A stretch of DNA of 64,000 bases from assembly GCA_034927505.1 (NCBI GenBank), contig JAYFPY010000008.1, positions 6,716-70,715 on the forward strand, in the 5' to 3' direction. Origin of the DNA: RUG100 sp034927505 (GTDB taxonomy: Bacteria; Bacillota; Clostridia; Peptostreptococcales; Anaerovoracaceae). Of the stretch, positions 40,788 to 50,661 are shown piece by piece. The stretch's first letter is position 1, and each line of letters opens with the position of its first letter. Below the pieces are notes generated by a model. That model saw nothing but the letters and a program-made list of their open reading frames with translations, had not been told where the DNA came from and searched no databases. The position numbers and the translations under genes were made by a program.

Positions 40788-43256
40788 TCATTTTACTACG
40801 ATATTGACTAGTTTTCCCGGAACAGCTATTACTTTTATCACGTCCCTGCCGTCCGTCAGTTCTTTTATCTTCTCTGATCCCATTGCCGCACTTTCCATTT
40901 CTTTCTTATCTGCACCGCTTGCTATTTCTATCTTGTCTTTCACTTTTCCGTTTATCTGGAGTACGATCTCAACAGTGTCCTTCACCATGGCGCCTTCATC
41001 GTACGAAGGCCATGTCTGATCGTGGACAGATCCGTCTTTTCCGATGTACTGCCACATTTCTTCACATACATGAGGTGTGAAAGGAGCCAGCATTACTACC
41101 AGTTTCTCGACTGCTCCTCTGAACAGTTCCGGATCCGACATCTCTTCTTTATATTTATACATTTCATTGACCAGTTCCATTATCGAGCTGATCGCCGTAT
41201 TGAAGTTGAATCTGATCCCGATATCATCGGAGACTTTCTTTACTGTTGTGTTGAGAACGAAGAGGAGCTCCTTGTCGGTCTTTGTTTCGGCTTTATCGCT
41301 GATCCTTCCGGTGCCGTACTCGGCGATAAAATCATATACCATTCTGTATACTCTGCCTATGAATCTGTAGCTTCCTTCTACGCCCTTGTCAGACCAGTCC
41401 AGTTCTCTTTCCGGAGGCGCTGCGAACAGTATGAACAGTCTTGCTGTATCCGCCCCGTACTTTTCGATTATCTCGGCCGGGCTGACCACATTGCCTATAG
41501 ATTTGCTCATTTTTTTGCCGTCTTTGATCACCATGCCCTGCGTGAGAAGGTTCTTGAAAGGTTCCTCGTCACTGACCAGTCCCAGATCGTAAAAAGCCAT
41601 CTGGAAAAATCTCGCATACATCAGGTGAAGTATGGCGTGTTCCACTCCGCCGATATACTGATCCACATTCATCCAGTAATCAGCTTTCTTTTTGTCCCAC
41701 GGTGCTTTGTCATTCTTTGCATCGCAGTATCTGAGGAAATACCATGAAGAATCCAGGAACGTATCCATCGTATCCAGTTCCCTCTTCGCCGGTTTTCCAC
41801 ACTTTGGACATACAGTGTCCGCAAATGTTTTGCTGGTGGTCAGAGGAGATTCTCCCTTGCCTGTGAATTCCACATCTGTAGGCAGCAGTACAGGAAGGTT
41901 TTCTTCCTTTTCAGGCACCCATCCGCAGTCTTCGCAGTATATCATTGGTATCGGTGTTCCCCAGTATCTCTGTCTGGAGATGAGCCAGTCTCTCAGTTTG
42001 TAGTTTACAGTCTTCTTCCCTATTTTGTTTTCTTCCAGGAAGTCTATTATCTTGTCCAGAGCTTCTCTGTTGTGAAGGCCCGTAAACTGTCCGGAATTGA
42101 TCATCTTTCCGTCAGCTATGAAAGCTTCCTTCAGATCGGTCACGTCGATATTCGGATCGTCTGTATCCAGTACAGGAATTATGTCGCAGTCGAATTTCTT
42201 TGCAAAATCAAAGTCGCGCTGGTCATGAGCCGGCACTGCCATTATTGCTCCTGTTCCGTATCCCATAAGGACATAATCTGAAATGAATATCGGTATTTCC
42301 TTTTCCGTAAGAGGATTTTTGCAGTATCTGCCGGTAAACACTCCTGTTTTTTCATTGGTGGTCGATGTTCTTTCTATTTCTGAAAGATGCTGGACTTTTT
42401 CGATGTATTCCTTTGCAGCATCTTCATACTCGGTCCCTTTGATCAGTCCCTCAAGATATGGATGCTCCGGAGACATTACCATATATGTGACTCCGAACAG
42501 AGTATCCGCTCTCGTTGTAAAAACATCCAGTTTTTTGTTGCTTCCCACTATAGGAAAGGATATCTCGGCACCGTAGCTCTTGCCGATCCAGTTTTTCTGC
42601 ATGGTCTTTACTTTGTCCGGCCATCCGTCCAGTTTATCCAGATTATCAAGGAGCCTGTCGGCGTAATCCGTTATCTTGAAATACCACTGGGACAGATTCT
42701 TCTTTCCTACCGGCGTTTTGCATCTCTCGCATTTTCCATCCACTACCTGTTCGTTGGCCAGCACTGTCTTGCAGCTGGGACACCAGTTTACCGGATTATC
42801 TTTCTTGTAAGCCAGCCCCTTGTTGTAAAACTGGATGAATATCCACTGCATCCATCTGTAATAATCCGGTTTGCATGTGGCCACCTGCCTGTCCCAGTCA
42901 TAGGACAGCCCCAGTTCTTTCAGCTGTCTGGTCATCTCATCCATATTCTCATATGTCCACTTGGCCGGCTCCACATTGTTCTTTATGGCAGCATTTTCAG
43001 CCGGCAGGCCAAATGAGTCGTATCCCATAGGATGCAGCACGTTAAAGCCGTTCATTTTTTTGAATCTGGCCAGTACATCTCCGATGGAGTAGTTTCTTAC
43101 ATGCCCCATGTGCAGTTTTCCCGAAGGATACGGAAACATTTCCAGCACATAGTATTTTTCTTTGTTTTCATCCTCCGCGACCCTGAAAGCACCTGTTTCT
43201 TCCCAGTGATCCTGCCACTTTGTTTCGATTTCTCTGAAATTATACTTGTCGTTCAT
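40788..43256 (-). CDS. leuS: Leucyl-tRNA synthetase
   Basis: An 822-residue class Ia synthetase. HIGH-type motif HMGHVRNY and KMSKSIGN are present. The CP1 editing domain contains the threonine-rich segment TTRADTLFGVTY and the GTGAIMAVPAHDQRDFDFA motif. WCPSCKTVLANEQV and CERCKTPV bind zinc. The C-terminal anticodon and tail domains are complete. The gene lies between RNase J (16 bases after it) and the yqeK-rsfS fusion. No T-box leader exists in the 22-base gap. Two tRNA-Leu genes occur 10-14 kb upstream (53716 and 57563). Confidence 0.98.
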   Translation of the reverse strand: MNDKYNFREIETKWQDHWEETGAFRVAEDENKEKYYVLEMFPYPSGKLHMGHVRNYSIGDVLARFKKMNGFNVLHPMGYDSFGLPAENAAIKNNVEPAKWTYENMDEMTRQLKELGLSYDWDRQVATCKPDYYRWMQWIFIQFYNKGLAYKKDNPVNWCPSCKTVLANEQVVDGKCERCKTPVGKKNLSQWYFKITDYADRLLDNLDKLDGWPDKVKTMQKNWIGKSYGAEISFPIVGSNKKLDVFTTRADTLFGVTYMVMSPEHPYLEGLIKGTEYEDAAKEYIEKVQHLSEIERTSTTNEKTGVFTGRYCKNPLTEKEIPIFISDYVLMGYGTGAIMAVPAHDQRDFDFAKKFDCDIIPVLDTDDPNIDVTDLKEAFIADGKMINSGQFTGLHNREALDKIIDFLEENKIGKKTVNYKLRDWLISRQRYWGTPIPMIYCEDCGWVPEKEENLPVLLPTDVEFTGKGESPLTTSKTFADTVCPKCGKPAKRELDTMDTFLDSSWYFLRYCDAKNDKAPWDKKKADYWMNVDQYIGGVEHAILHLMYARFFQMAFYDLGLVSDEEPFKNLLTQGMVIKDGKKMSKSIGNVVSPAEIIEKYGADTARLFILFAAPPERELDWSDKGVEGSYRFIGRVYRMVYDFIAEYGTGRISDKAETKTDKELLFVLNTTVKKVSDDIGIRFNFNTAISSIMELVNEMYKYKEEMSDPELFRGAVEKLVVMLAPFTPHVCEEMWQYIGKDGSVHDQTWPSYDEGAMVKDTVEIVLQINGKVKDKIEIASGADKKEMESAAMGSEKIKELTDGRDVIKVIAVPGKLVNIVVK

Positions 43257-43278
43257 TTTTTCTTCGTCCTTTTCTTTA

Positions 43279-44184
43279 TTACAAATCCACAGGGACTGTT
43301 GCGCAGTCTCCCCAGACTTTTTCGATATTGTATTTTCCCCTCATGTCTTCAGTAAGGAAATTTACTATGATATCGCCGTAATCCATCAAGATCCATCCGG
43401 ATTCTTTTTTGCCTTCGATGTTCTTTACTAAAATGCCTTCCTTTGCAAAAGCATCTTCGACTTCATCGGCCAGGGCTGCTATCTGCCTTTCCGATCCGCC
43501 GCTGGCCAGTACCATGTAATCGGCAAAAGAAGATTTCGCTCCTATATCTATGATAGTAATATCAGTTCCTTTTCTGCTGTCCGCAGCCTTAGCCGCCAGT
43601 ATTGCCAAGTCTTTGCTGTTCATTTGCTCCTCCTGTTTTTTAAGATCTTTCCACGCCTGCAGCGTAAAGGGGTCCATGTATCCGCCCTGTTCTTCTATAT
43701 GTTTTATCGTTCCGCTCAATGCTGCCAGGCATGCTTTGTCCAGGTCGCTGTCCGCCAGCCTTCTCAGATGGTCGACGCCGGGGTAATCCCTTCCCGGCTC
43801 TATTGCATCAGCCAGATAGATCACCTTGTCCAGCAGTGTCATACCCGCCCTTCCGGTGGTATGATAGCTGACCGCATCAAGGATCTCTTCATCGTCGATG
43901 TTCCAGTCCCGTTCCATTGCAGCAGCAGCGATTTTTCCGTGAGCTAGATCCGCATTGTCTCTGTATTTTTTCTCTATGCCGTATCTGTCGATCAAAGCAT
44001 TTATCTCGTCATTGGCGCGGCCTCTGTACAAGTCATGGAACCGTGCCGCCGTCACGGCTTTATCTGTATCCGCTCCGTATTTTTCAGCTAGAGCGACAGC
44101 CGTTCTGCAGACTCCTTCAGTATGTATCCTTCTCTTCTCTGAAAGATGCTCATCTATATACCTATTTATAGAGTCCGTGTTCAT
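43279..44184 (-). CDS. yqeK-rsfS: Fused YqeK (Ap4A hydrolase, HD domain) - RsfS (ribosome silencing factor)
   Basis: One 301-codon frame joins two proteins that are usually separate neighbours. Residues 1-187 are YqeK: HD-domain ligands His21, His50-Asp51, His82, His108 and Asp126, with GRAGMTLLDKVIYLADAIEPGRDYPG, a symmetrical Ap4A hydrolase. Residues 188-301 are RsfS (LAILAAKAADSRKGTDI, SSFADYMVLASGGSERQIAALADEVE, WILMDYGDIIVNFLTEDMRGKY), which binds uL14 and blocks subunit joining. AGGAGGAG sits 4 bases before Met188 (ATG 43623-43621), so RsfS could also be made alone from the same mRNA. It overlaps nadD by 23 bases and leuS follows after 22. Whether the full fusion is produced is not known. 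Confidence 0.93.
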   Translation of the reverse strand: MNTDSINRYIDEHLSEKRRIHTEGVCRTAVALAEKYGADTDKAVTAARFHDLYRGRANDEINALIDRYGIEKKYRDNADLAHGKIAAAAMERDWNIDDEEILDAVSYHTTGRAGMTLLDKVIYLADAIEPGRDYPGVDHLRRLADSDLDKACLAALSGTIKHIEEQGGYMDPFTLQAWKDLKKQEEQMNSKDLAILAAKAADSRKGTDITIIDIGAKSSFADYMVLASGGSERQIAALADEVEDAFAKEGILVKNIEGKKESGWILMDYGDIIVNFLTEDMRGKYNIEKVWGDCATVPVDL

Positions 44185-44767
44185 ATATATACCTTTCGAC
44201 GCCTTCCGGCACCAGATCGTTCACCGGTTCGCCGGCGATGACTCTCTTTCTTATGGCAGTGGCCGAGATGTCCAGTCTTTTGTTGTCTATGATCAGCGTT
44301 TTCGTTCCGAATTCTTTTTCGTATTCCCTGATGCATCGGCGCAGTTCCCTGCCGCCGCAGCCCGGCCTTTCTCCTACAATAAAGGAGTTCTCTTTCAGCA
44401 GTTTGTCTGCGTCCTTCCATATGCCCAGCTTCAGGTATGTATCTGTTCCTGTGATAAAATACAATTCTGCCCTGCCGCCCATATCTTTTCTTATTTTGTC
44501 CAGGGTCCTCTGCGTATAAGACACGCCTTCCATATCCATTTCAACAGTAGAAACAGTCAGACCCTTCTGATATTCAGTCGCCAGTTTCAGCATTTCGATA
44601 CGGTCTTCCGCCGACGAAATATCTTTGTTCAGTTTGAACGGCTGCAGTTTTGCAGGCATCAGCATGACTTCATCCAGTCCGGCCTGCCTGAGCGCATCCA
44701 TAGCCAAAGATATATGACCTCTGTGGACCGGATCGAAAGTGCCTCCGATTATTCCGATCTTTTTCAT
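44162..44767 (-). CDS. nadD: Nicotinate-nucleotide adenylyltransferase
   Basis: A 201-residue enzyme transferring AMP to nicotinate mononucleotide in NAD synthesis. GGTFDPVHRGH is the nucleotidyltransferase motif, YFITGTDTYLKLGIWKDAD the substrate-binding segment (TGTD where most have GAD), and ISATAIRKRV replaces the usual ISSTxIR signature. Its 3' end overlaps the start of the yqeK-rsfS gene by 23 bases, and aspS ends one base before its start. The nadD-yqeK-rsfS order is classical in Bacillota, which supports all three calls. Confidence 0.96.
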   Translation of the reverse strand: MKKIGIIGGTFDPVHRGHISLAMDALRQAGLDEVMLMPAKLQPFKLNKDISSAEDRIEMLKLATEYQKGLTVSTVEMDMEGVSYTQRTLDKIRKDMGGRAELYFITGTDTYLKLGIWKDADKLLKENSFIVGERPGCGGRELRRCIREYEKEFGTKTLIIDNKRLDISATAIRKRVIAGEPVNDLVPEGVERYIYEHGLYK

Positions 44768-44768
44768 T

Positions 44769-46532
44769 TTACTTTACCTTTATTCCCAGTTCGTCCAGGG
44801 ATTTTTCATCAGTCGCTGAAGGTGCTCCGCTGACCATGCACTGGGCAGCCTGATTCTTAGGGAAAGCCATTACTTCTCGTATACTGCTCTCTCCGGTTAG
44901 GAGCATGACCAGTCTGTCAAGACCATAAGCCAGTCCGCCGTGAGGCGGTGCCCCGTATTTGAACGCTTCCACAAGGAATCCAAATTTTTCTTCGATTTCT
45001 TCTTCGCCCAGTCCGAGAGCGTGGAACATTTTTTCCTGGGTATCTCTGTCATGTATCCTGATGCTGCCTCCGCCCAGTTCCACGCCGTTGAGAACAACGT
45101 CGTAAGCTCTTGCGTGAGCTTTCCCCGGATCCGTCTCCAGCAGATCGATGTCTTCATCTTTCGGCGCAGTGAACGGATGATGCATGGCCATGTATCTTCC
45201 TTCTTCTTCACTGTATTCGAAAACAGGAAAGTCCACTACCCACAGGAAGTTGAACTGTTCATCGTTCAAAAGCCCCATCTCGCCGGCGATGTGTCTTCTG
45301 AGAAAGCCGAGGGCATCATAAGTGACCTGAGTTTTGTCCGATACTATCAGTATCAGATCTCCTTCGCCCGCCTCGAACACATCTGCGATCTCCTGCAGCT
45401 GCTCCGGTGTGAAGAACTTGTTCACAGATGAGGATATCCCGTCTTTTCCCAGCTTTATCCACACCATTCCACGTGCGCCGTAGCTCTTTATTTTTTCTGT
45501 CAGTTTGTCTATCTTTTTTCGCGTATATGCTTCGGCTCCGCCGTTGATGCAGATGCCTCTGATATCTCCGCCGGCTTCAAGCGCATCGGTGAACACTTTG
45601 AATCCGCAGCCCTTGAACAGACTGTTGAGTTTTTTCAGTTCGAAGCCGAACCTTGTGTCAGGTTTGTCCGAACCGAATCTTTCCATAGCTTCATCGTAGG
45701 GCAGTCTTTCGAAAGGAGTCTTGATGTCTACGCCTTTCATTTCTTTCATGATCCTCTTGAGGAAGCCCTCCTGGATCTCAAATATGTCTTCTTCTTCTAC
45801 AAATGACATCTCCAGGTCTATCTGAGTGAACTCCGGCTGTCTGTCGGCGCGAAGGTCTTCGTCTCTGAAGCATTTTACTATCTGCATATATCTGTCGGTG
45901 CCGCCTACCATCAGCAGCTGTTTGTACATCTGCGGCGACTGAGGAAGAGCGTAGAATTCACCCTGATGTATCCTGCTTGGAACAAGATAGTCTCTGGCGC
46001 CTTCCGGCGTCGGCTTTATCAGCATAGGGGTCTCTACTTCTGTGAATCCCGTTTCGTCAAAATAGTCTCTGGTTATTTTCGTGATCCTGTGTCTGAACGT
46101 AAGGTTGTCCTGCATGGACGGTTTTCTCAGGTCCAGATATCTGTACTTGAGACGCAGATTGTCGTCTACATTATCATCGTCTTTTATATATATGGGAGGT
46201 GTCTCCGAAACAGAATACACTGTCATGTCCTCTGCTGTTATTTCTACATCTCCTGTGGGGATGTCCTGATTGACAGATTCCCTTTCTCTTACTTTTCCTT
46301 TGATCCCTACTACATATTCACTTCGCAGCGAATCAGCTTTTTCGAAGAGTTCAGAAGGTACATCTTCGTCGAACACCACCTGCACTATGCCTGTTTTATC
46401 TCTGATATCGCAGAATACCAGTCCGCCCAGGTTTCTTCTCTTTGCTACCCAGCCGTTGATTACTGCTGTTTTTCCTATATCTCCCGCGGTAAAATCTCCG
46501 CACATGTGAGTTCGTTTATATACCTGTCTCAT
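44769..46532 (-). CDS. aspS: Aspartyl-tRNA synthetase
   Basis: A 587-residue bacterial-type AspRS. N-terminal OB-fold anticodon-binding domain (VINGWVAKRRNLGGLVFCDIRDKTG), class II motif 2 (FRDEDLRADRQPEFTQIDLEMSF), the bacterial GAD insertion domain (about 290-420) and motif 3 (GGLAYGLDRLVMLLTGESSIREV). Whether it is discriminating (tRNA-Asp only) or also charges tRNA-Asn cannot be decided from these motifs; no gatCAB is in the window. It is one base downstream of hisS; GAAGGAG lies before the ATG. Confidence 0.98.
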   Translation of the reverse strand: MRQVYKRTHMCGDFTAGDIGKTAVINGWVAKRRNLGGLVFCDIRDKTGIVQVVFDEDVPSELFEKADSLRSEYVVGIKGKVRERESVNQDIPTGDVEITAEDMTVYSVSETPPIYIKDDDNVDDNLRLKYRYLDLRKPSMQDNLTFRHRITKITRDYFDETGFTEVETPMLIKPTPEGARDYLVPSRIHQGEFYALPQSPQMYKQLLMVGGTDRYMQIVKCFRDEDLRADRQPEFTQIDLEMSFVEEEDIFEIQEGFLKRIMKEMKGVDIKTPFERLPYDEAMERFGSDKPDTRFGFELKKLNSLFKGCGFKVFTDALEAGGDIRGICINGGAEAYTRKKIDKLTEKIKSYGARGMVWIKLGKDGISSSVNKFFTPEQLQEIADVFEAGEGDLILIVSDKTQVTYDALGFLRRHIAGEMGLLNDEQFNFLWVVDFPVFEYSEEEGRYMAMHHPFTAPKDEDIDLLETDPGKAHARAYDVVLNGVELGGGSIRIHDRDTQEKMFHALGLGEEEIEEKFGFLVEAFKYGAPPHGGLAYGLDRLVMLLTGESSIREVMAFPKNQAAQCMVSGAPSATDEKSLDELGIKVK

Positions 46533-46533
46533 T

Positions 46534-47787
46534 TTATTTCTCCTTCAAAGCATCAATAATATCATCCACTGCCACAGTTTTCTGCTCGCCGCTGATCATA
46601 TCTTTTATTGTCACTTCCTGCTTTTCTATTTCATCATCGCCTATGACGATCGTCTTTCCGGCTCCCGTTCTGTCGGCATACTTGAACTGGTTCTTTACAT
46701 TGCGGGCAAGGTCGTCCATTTCTACATTGAAGCCGGCCAGTCTCAGCTTTCTCATCAGCTTCATTCCCAGCTTTCTTGCTTCGTCTCCCATTACTGCAAT
46801 GAATGCATCTGCACCGTAAGGATTTTCTATTTCCACTCCGCAGGCATCCATAGTAAGCAGCAGTCTTTCGATCCCCAGACCAAAACCGACTCCCGGAATA
46901 GGCGGGCCGCCCAGTTCTTCCGACAGATCATCATATCTGCCGCCGCCGCACACAGTTCCCTGTGCGCCAATACTGTCGGTAACGAATTCGAATGCAGTCT
47001 TGGTATAATAATCAAGACCGCGCACGATCCCCGGATCCACTGTATAATCGATTTCCATCGCCGTCAGATCATCTTTCAGATCGTCAAAAGCTTTGCTGCA
47101 TTCATCGCAGAGATAATCTATCATCTTCGGTGCACCTTTGACCAGCTTCTGGTCTTCCGGTGATTTGCAGTCCAGTATCCTCATTGGATTTGTTTCGTAT
47201 CTGCTCTTGCATGTATCGCAGAGCTGATCGTATATGGGCCTGAGAAAATCTTTCAATACTTCTCTGTATTTGCTGCGGCACTCCGGACAGCCTATGCTGT
47301 TGATCCTCAGTTCCACTCCCGTGATGCCCATTGCATCGATGAAATCACTGGCAAGAGAAATGACTTCTGCATCCGCCATCATATTGTCCGTTCCAAAAAC
47401 CTCGATGCCGAACTGATGAAAAGCCCGCAGTCTGCCCGACTGTGGTTTTTCATATCTGAAGCATGGTATGTTGTAATAGAATTTCAAAGGCTGGACATCT
47501 GCGTACAGTTTATGTTCCACGAACGCCCTTACCACCGGAGATGTCCCTTCCGGCCGCAGAGTCAGGCTTCTCTTCGCCTGTTCCCATGTGTACATTTCCT
47601 TCTGTACGATATCTGTTGTATCTCCAACGCCTCTCTTGAACAATTCAGTATGTTCAAAATCCGGCGTCCTTATTTCTTTGAATCCATATCTTCTGCATAT
47701 CTCCGCAAAAGCGTTTTCAACATAGTGCCATTTATATACTTCTGACGGCAGTATGTCCTTAGTGCCTTTTGGTGCATTAGTCAGCAT
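46534..47787 (-). CDS. hisS: Histidyl-tRNA synthetase
   Basis: A 417-residue class II HisRS. PKGTKDILPSE and the following helix are the N-terminal signature; motif 2 CFRYEKPQSGRLRAFHQFGIEVFG; the His-specific loop RGLDYYTKTAFEF; motif 3 PGVGFGLGIERLLL. The C-terminal anticodon-binding domain is complete. CPECRSKYREV and CDTCKSRY, YLCDECS form Cys pairs in the insertion, typical of Clostridia-type HisRS. hisS-aspS is a conserved pair. No T-box leader is seen in the 26-base gap. Confidence 0.98.
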   Translation of the reverse strand: MLTNAPKGTKDILPSEVYKWHYVENAFAEICRRYGFKEIRTPDFEHTELFKRGVGDTTDIVQKEMYTWEQAKRSLTLRPEGTSPVVRAFVEHKLYADVQPLKFYYNIPCFRYEKPQSGRLRAFHQFGIEVFGTDNMMADAEVISLASDFIDAMGITGVELRINSIGCPECRSKYREVLKDFLRPIYDQLCDTCKSRYETNPMRILDCKSPEDQKLVKGAPKMIDYLCDECSKAFDDLKDDLTAMEIDYTVDPGIVRGLDYYTKTAFEFVTDSIGAQGTVCGGGRYDDLSEELGGPPIPGVGFGLGIERLLLTMDACGVEIENPYGADAFIAVMGDEARKLGMKLMRKLRLAGFNVEMDDLARNVKNQFKYADRTGAGKTIVIGDDEIEKQEVTIKDMISGEQKTVAVDDIIDALKEK

Positions 47788-47813
47788 CCTTTTTTCCTCC
47801 TGATCAATAAAAT

Positions 47814-48434
47814 CTATACGAATGGGTTGTTTTTCTTTTCATATCCTATATCTGTGGCTTCCATATGTCCCGGATAGACCGGCGTCTCATCGGGCAGAAC
47901 AAAAAGCTTTTGATGGACCGAATCGGCCAGCTCTTTGAAAGAGCCTCCCGGGAAATCCGTTCTTCCGATGGAAGCCCTGAACAGCGTATCGCCGCTGAAC
48001 AGCACCTTGCCTGTTTTTATACACATGCCGCCCTTGGTGTGTCCCGGCGTCATGATGAATTCCAGTTTCATTCCGCCGATATCCATGGTCTCTCCGTCCT
48101 TTACCGCAATGTCGGGGAAAAGAACTACGGGCCGCCCGAATGTCATAGTTGAAAGATTGGCATTCGGATCTGCCAAAAGAGGTTTTTCCGGTTCGGCAGC
48201 TACCAGTTTTGCCGTTTTATATTCGCTCAGATACTCCTCAACGCCGCCGATATGATCGGCATGTCCGTGAGTAAGAATTATGTATTCGATCTGTATGCCT
48301 TCACCGGCCGCTGTTTCGACCATCTGCCTGTCGAATCCGCCGGGATCCAGGATAAAACCTTTTTTCGTGTTTTCATCCCAGACCAGATATGTATTTACCA
48401 TCAGCGGTCCGCTGGGGATATTCTTTATTTTCAT
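47814..48434 (-). CDS. Metallo-beta-lactamase-fold hydrolase (glyoxalase II-like, YqgX type)
   Basis: A 206-residue single-domain MBL protein. THGHADHIGG gives the first zinc ligands, TPGHTKGGMC the third His, SGDTLFRASIGRTDFPGG the bridging Asp, and YPGHMEAT the last His. The short length and GRTDFPGG segment match the YqgX/YcbL group, some of which hydrolyse S-lactoylglutathione; with no glutathione genes in view the substrate is open. It sits between rel and hisS, a common order (rel-dtd-yqgX-hisS) but without a D-Tyr deacylase gene. Confidence 0.93.
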   Translation of the reverse strand: MKIKNIPSGPLMVNTYLVWDENTKKGFILDPGGFDRQMVETAAGEGIQIEYIILTHGHADHIGGVEEYLSEYKTAKLVAAEPEKPLLADPNANLSTMTFGRPVVLFPDIAVKDGETMDIGGMKLEFIMTPGHTKGGMCIKTGKVLFSGDTLFRASIGRTDFPGGSFKELADSVHQKLFVLPDETPVYPGHMEATDIGYEKKNNPFV

Positions 48435-48449
48435 TCACGCCTCCATCAT

Positions 48450-50639
48450 CTAAGTTCTTGTTCTGTGGACCTCTTCGATGCCCTGTATACTCTTAAGTAC
48501 TCTCAAAAGTTTCTGCATCTGCGGGATGTCCTCTATGGACAAAGTCAGAACTACTACCAGATCTCCGTCCTTGCTCTTCTGAGTATTCACGCCGGCTATG
48601 TGCACATCCATGCTCTCGCATGCCTTCGACAGGTCAGAGAACAGGCCCTTTCTGTCGCTGGCTATTACAGTGATATCCGCCTCGTATGAGGTTTCTTTGT
48701 TTGAATCCCATTCCACATCTATGAATCTGGCTCTTTCATTGGGAGGAAGGGACGTGATATTGACACAGTCCTTCCTGTGGACGGATATGCCTCTTCCCTT
48801 GGTTATGAATCCGATTATTTCGTCTCCCGGTACCGGGTTGCAGCACCTTGCAAGTCTGATCAGCAGATTGTCCGCACCTTTTACAATAACGCCCGGGTTG
48901 TCTCTGAATTTTGTTTTTTTCTTCTTTGTTTTTTCTTCCGAGCCGGTTAGATTTTCCGCAGTATTTTCTTCTTTCAGTTTTTCTTCGACCCGTTCGCTCT
49001 CGTAGTACTCGAACAGCACTGCCGCCGCCTTGCTGACCACAGTTCCTCCGTTGGAAAGCTGCGTATAGAATTCCTCGACGCTGGAATAGTTCAATTCCTT
49101 TACTGCCTTCAAAATGAAAGAATTCTTCGTTACTTCTCCTGGATTATATCCCTTTTTCCTGACATACTTGTCAAGGGCGTCTTTCCCCTTGTCCACATTA
49201 TCGGATTTGTCCTGTTTCTTCAGCCACTGCCTTATCTTTGTTCTGGCGGTGGAGCTCTTTGCGATCTTCAGCCAGTCTATAGACGGACCGCTGGCGTTGG
49301 GCGATGTCATTATTTCTATTATGTCGCCGTTGCCCAGTTTGTGATCTATCGGCACCATCCTGCCGTTTACCTTGGCTCCTATGCATTTTGCTCCCACGTC
49401 CGAATGTACTTTGAAAGCAAAATCCAACGGCGTAGCGTCTGCCGGCAGTTCCATAACATCGCCTGCCGGAGTGAATACGTATACCTGATTGACGAAAAGA
49501 TCCACCTTCAGCGTCTCCATGAATTCCGACGCATTGTTGGTGTCCTTCTGCCATTCCAGAGCCTGACGGAGCCAGGCCATCTTGACTTCTTCTTTATCTT
49601 TGGATACGCCTTCTTTGTATTTCCAGTGAGCAGCAATACCGTATTCAGCCACTCTGTGCATCTCATAAGTCCTGATCTGTATTTCAAAAGGACTGCCGTT
49701 GTCTCCCATCACAGTTGTATGGAGAGACTGATACATATTTGGTTTCGGCATAGCAATATAGTCTTTGAACCGTCCCGGTATAGGCGTCCACATAGTATGG
49801 ACTATTCCCAGCACCGCATAACAGTCTTTTACTGTATCCACTATCACCCTCACAGCCATAAGATCGAATATTTCGTCTATGCTTTTTTTCTGGTATTTCA
49901 TTTTTCTGTAGATACTGTAAAAGTGCTTTGACCGTCCCGAGATATCATAGTGGATGTTCAGATCCTTCAATGAGTCATCGATCTCTGCAAGCACTTTATC
50001 TATCGCCGCCTGGCGTTCTTCTTTTTTTGCGCTGACTTTTTTCGATATGTCAGCATAAGCCTCCGGATACAGATATTTCATAGCTGTATCCTCTAGCTCG
50101 AACTTCATAGTAAAAATACCAAGTCTGCTGGCTAACGGAGCGTAGATATCCAGAGTTTCTTTACACTTGTTCTGTATTTGCTTTTCGCTCATATAGTTGA
50201 TGGTCCGCAGATTGTGGAGCCTGTCAGCAAGCTTGATAATAAGAACGCGGATGTCCTTGCTCATGGCAAGGAACATCTTTCTCAGGCTTTCCGCCTGGCG
50301 TTCTTCTTTTGTTTCAAATTTAAGGGAACCCAGTTTTGTGACACCGTCGACCATTAGGCAGATACCCTCTCCGAACTGGTCGGTAAGCTGCTCTTCGGTA
50401 TATTCAGTATCTTCGATGGCATCATGAAGGAGCCCGGCAATTATAGTATCCTCATCCATCCCCAGTTCGGCCAGGATCTGCGCCACGGCCATAGGATGTA
50501 TCAGGTACTTTTCTCCCGATTTTCTGAATTGTCCTTCATGCATTTTAGCAGCAACATCATAGGCTCGCCCTATCATTTCTATATTATAGTTCGGATTGAA
50601 CTCTTTGATGCTGTTCAGAAACTGCTGCCTTGTCTCCAT
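48450..50639 (-). CDS. rel: Bifunctional (p)ppGpp synthetase/hydrolase Rel
   Basis: A 729-residue long RelA/SpoT homologue. N-terminal HD hydrolase domain (LHDAIEDTEYT, IIKLADRLHNLRT), synthetase domain (FYSIYRKMKYQKKSIDEIFDLMAVRVIV, MYQSLHTTVMGDNG), TGS domain (VYVFTPAGDVMELPADATPLDFAF), zinc-finger-like conserved Cys region (IRLARCCNPVPGDEIIGFIT) and C-terminal ACT domain (ADITVIASDRKGLFSDLSKAC). It keeps both hydrolase and synthetase residues, so it should be the main stringent-response switch. It lies 22 bases after secDF. Confidence 0.97.
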   Translation of the reverse strand: METRQQFLNSIKEFNPNYNIEMIGRAYDVAAKMHEGQFRKSGEKYLIHPMAVAQILAELGMDEDTIIAGLLHDAIEDTEYTEEQLTDQFGEGICLMVDGVTKLGSLKFETKEERQAESLRKMFLAMSKDIRVLIIKLADRLHNLRTINYMSEKQIQNKCKETLDIYAPLASRLGIFTMKFELEDTAMKYLYPEAYADISKKVSAKKEERQAAIDKVLAEIDDSLKDLNIHYDISGRSKHFYSIYRKMKYQKKSIDEIFDLMAVRVIVDTVKDCYAVLGIVHTMWTPIPGRFKDYIAMPKPNMYQSLHTTVMGDNGSPFEIQIRTYEMHRVAEYGIAAHWKYKEGVSKDKEEVKMAWLRQALEWQKDTNNASEFMETLKVDLFVNQVYVFTPAGDVMELPADATPLDFAFKVHSDVGAKCIGAKVNGRMVPIDHKLGNGDIIEIMTSPNASGPSIDWLKIAKSSTARTKIRQWLKKQDKSDNVDKGKDALDKYVRKKGYNPGEVTKNSFILKAVKELNYSSVEEFYTQLSNGGTVVSKAAAVLFEYYESERVEEKLKEENTAENLTGSEEKTKKKKTKFRDNPGVIVKGADNLLIRLARCCNPVPGDEIIGFITKGRGISVHRKDCVNITSLPPNERARFIDVEWDSNKETSYEADITVIASDRKGLFSDLSKACESMDVHIAGVNTQKSKDGDLVVVLTLSIEDIPQMQKLLRVLKSIQGIEEVHRTRT

Positions 50640-50661
50640 ATAACTTTATTCCCTTTCTTTC

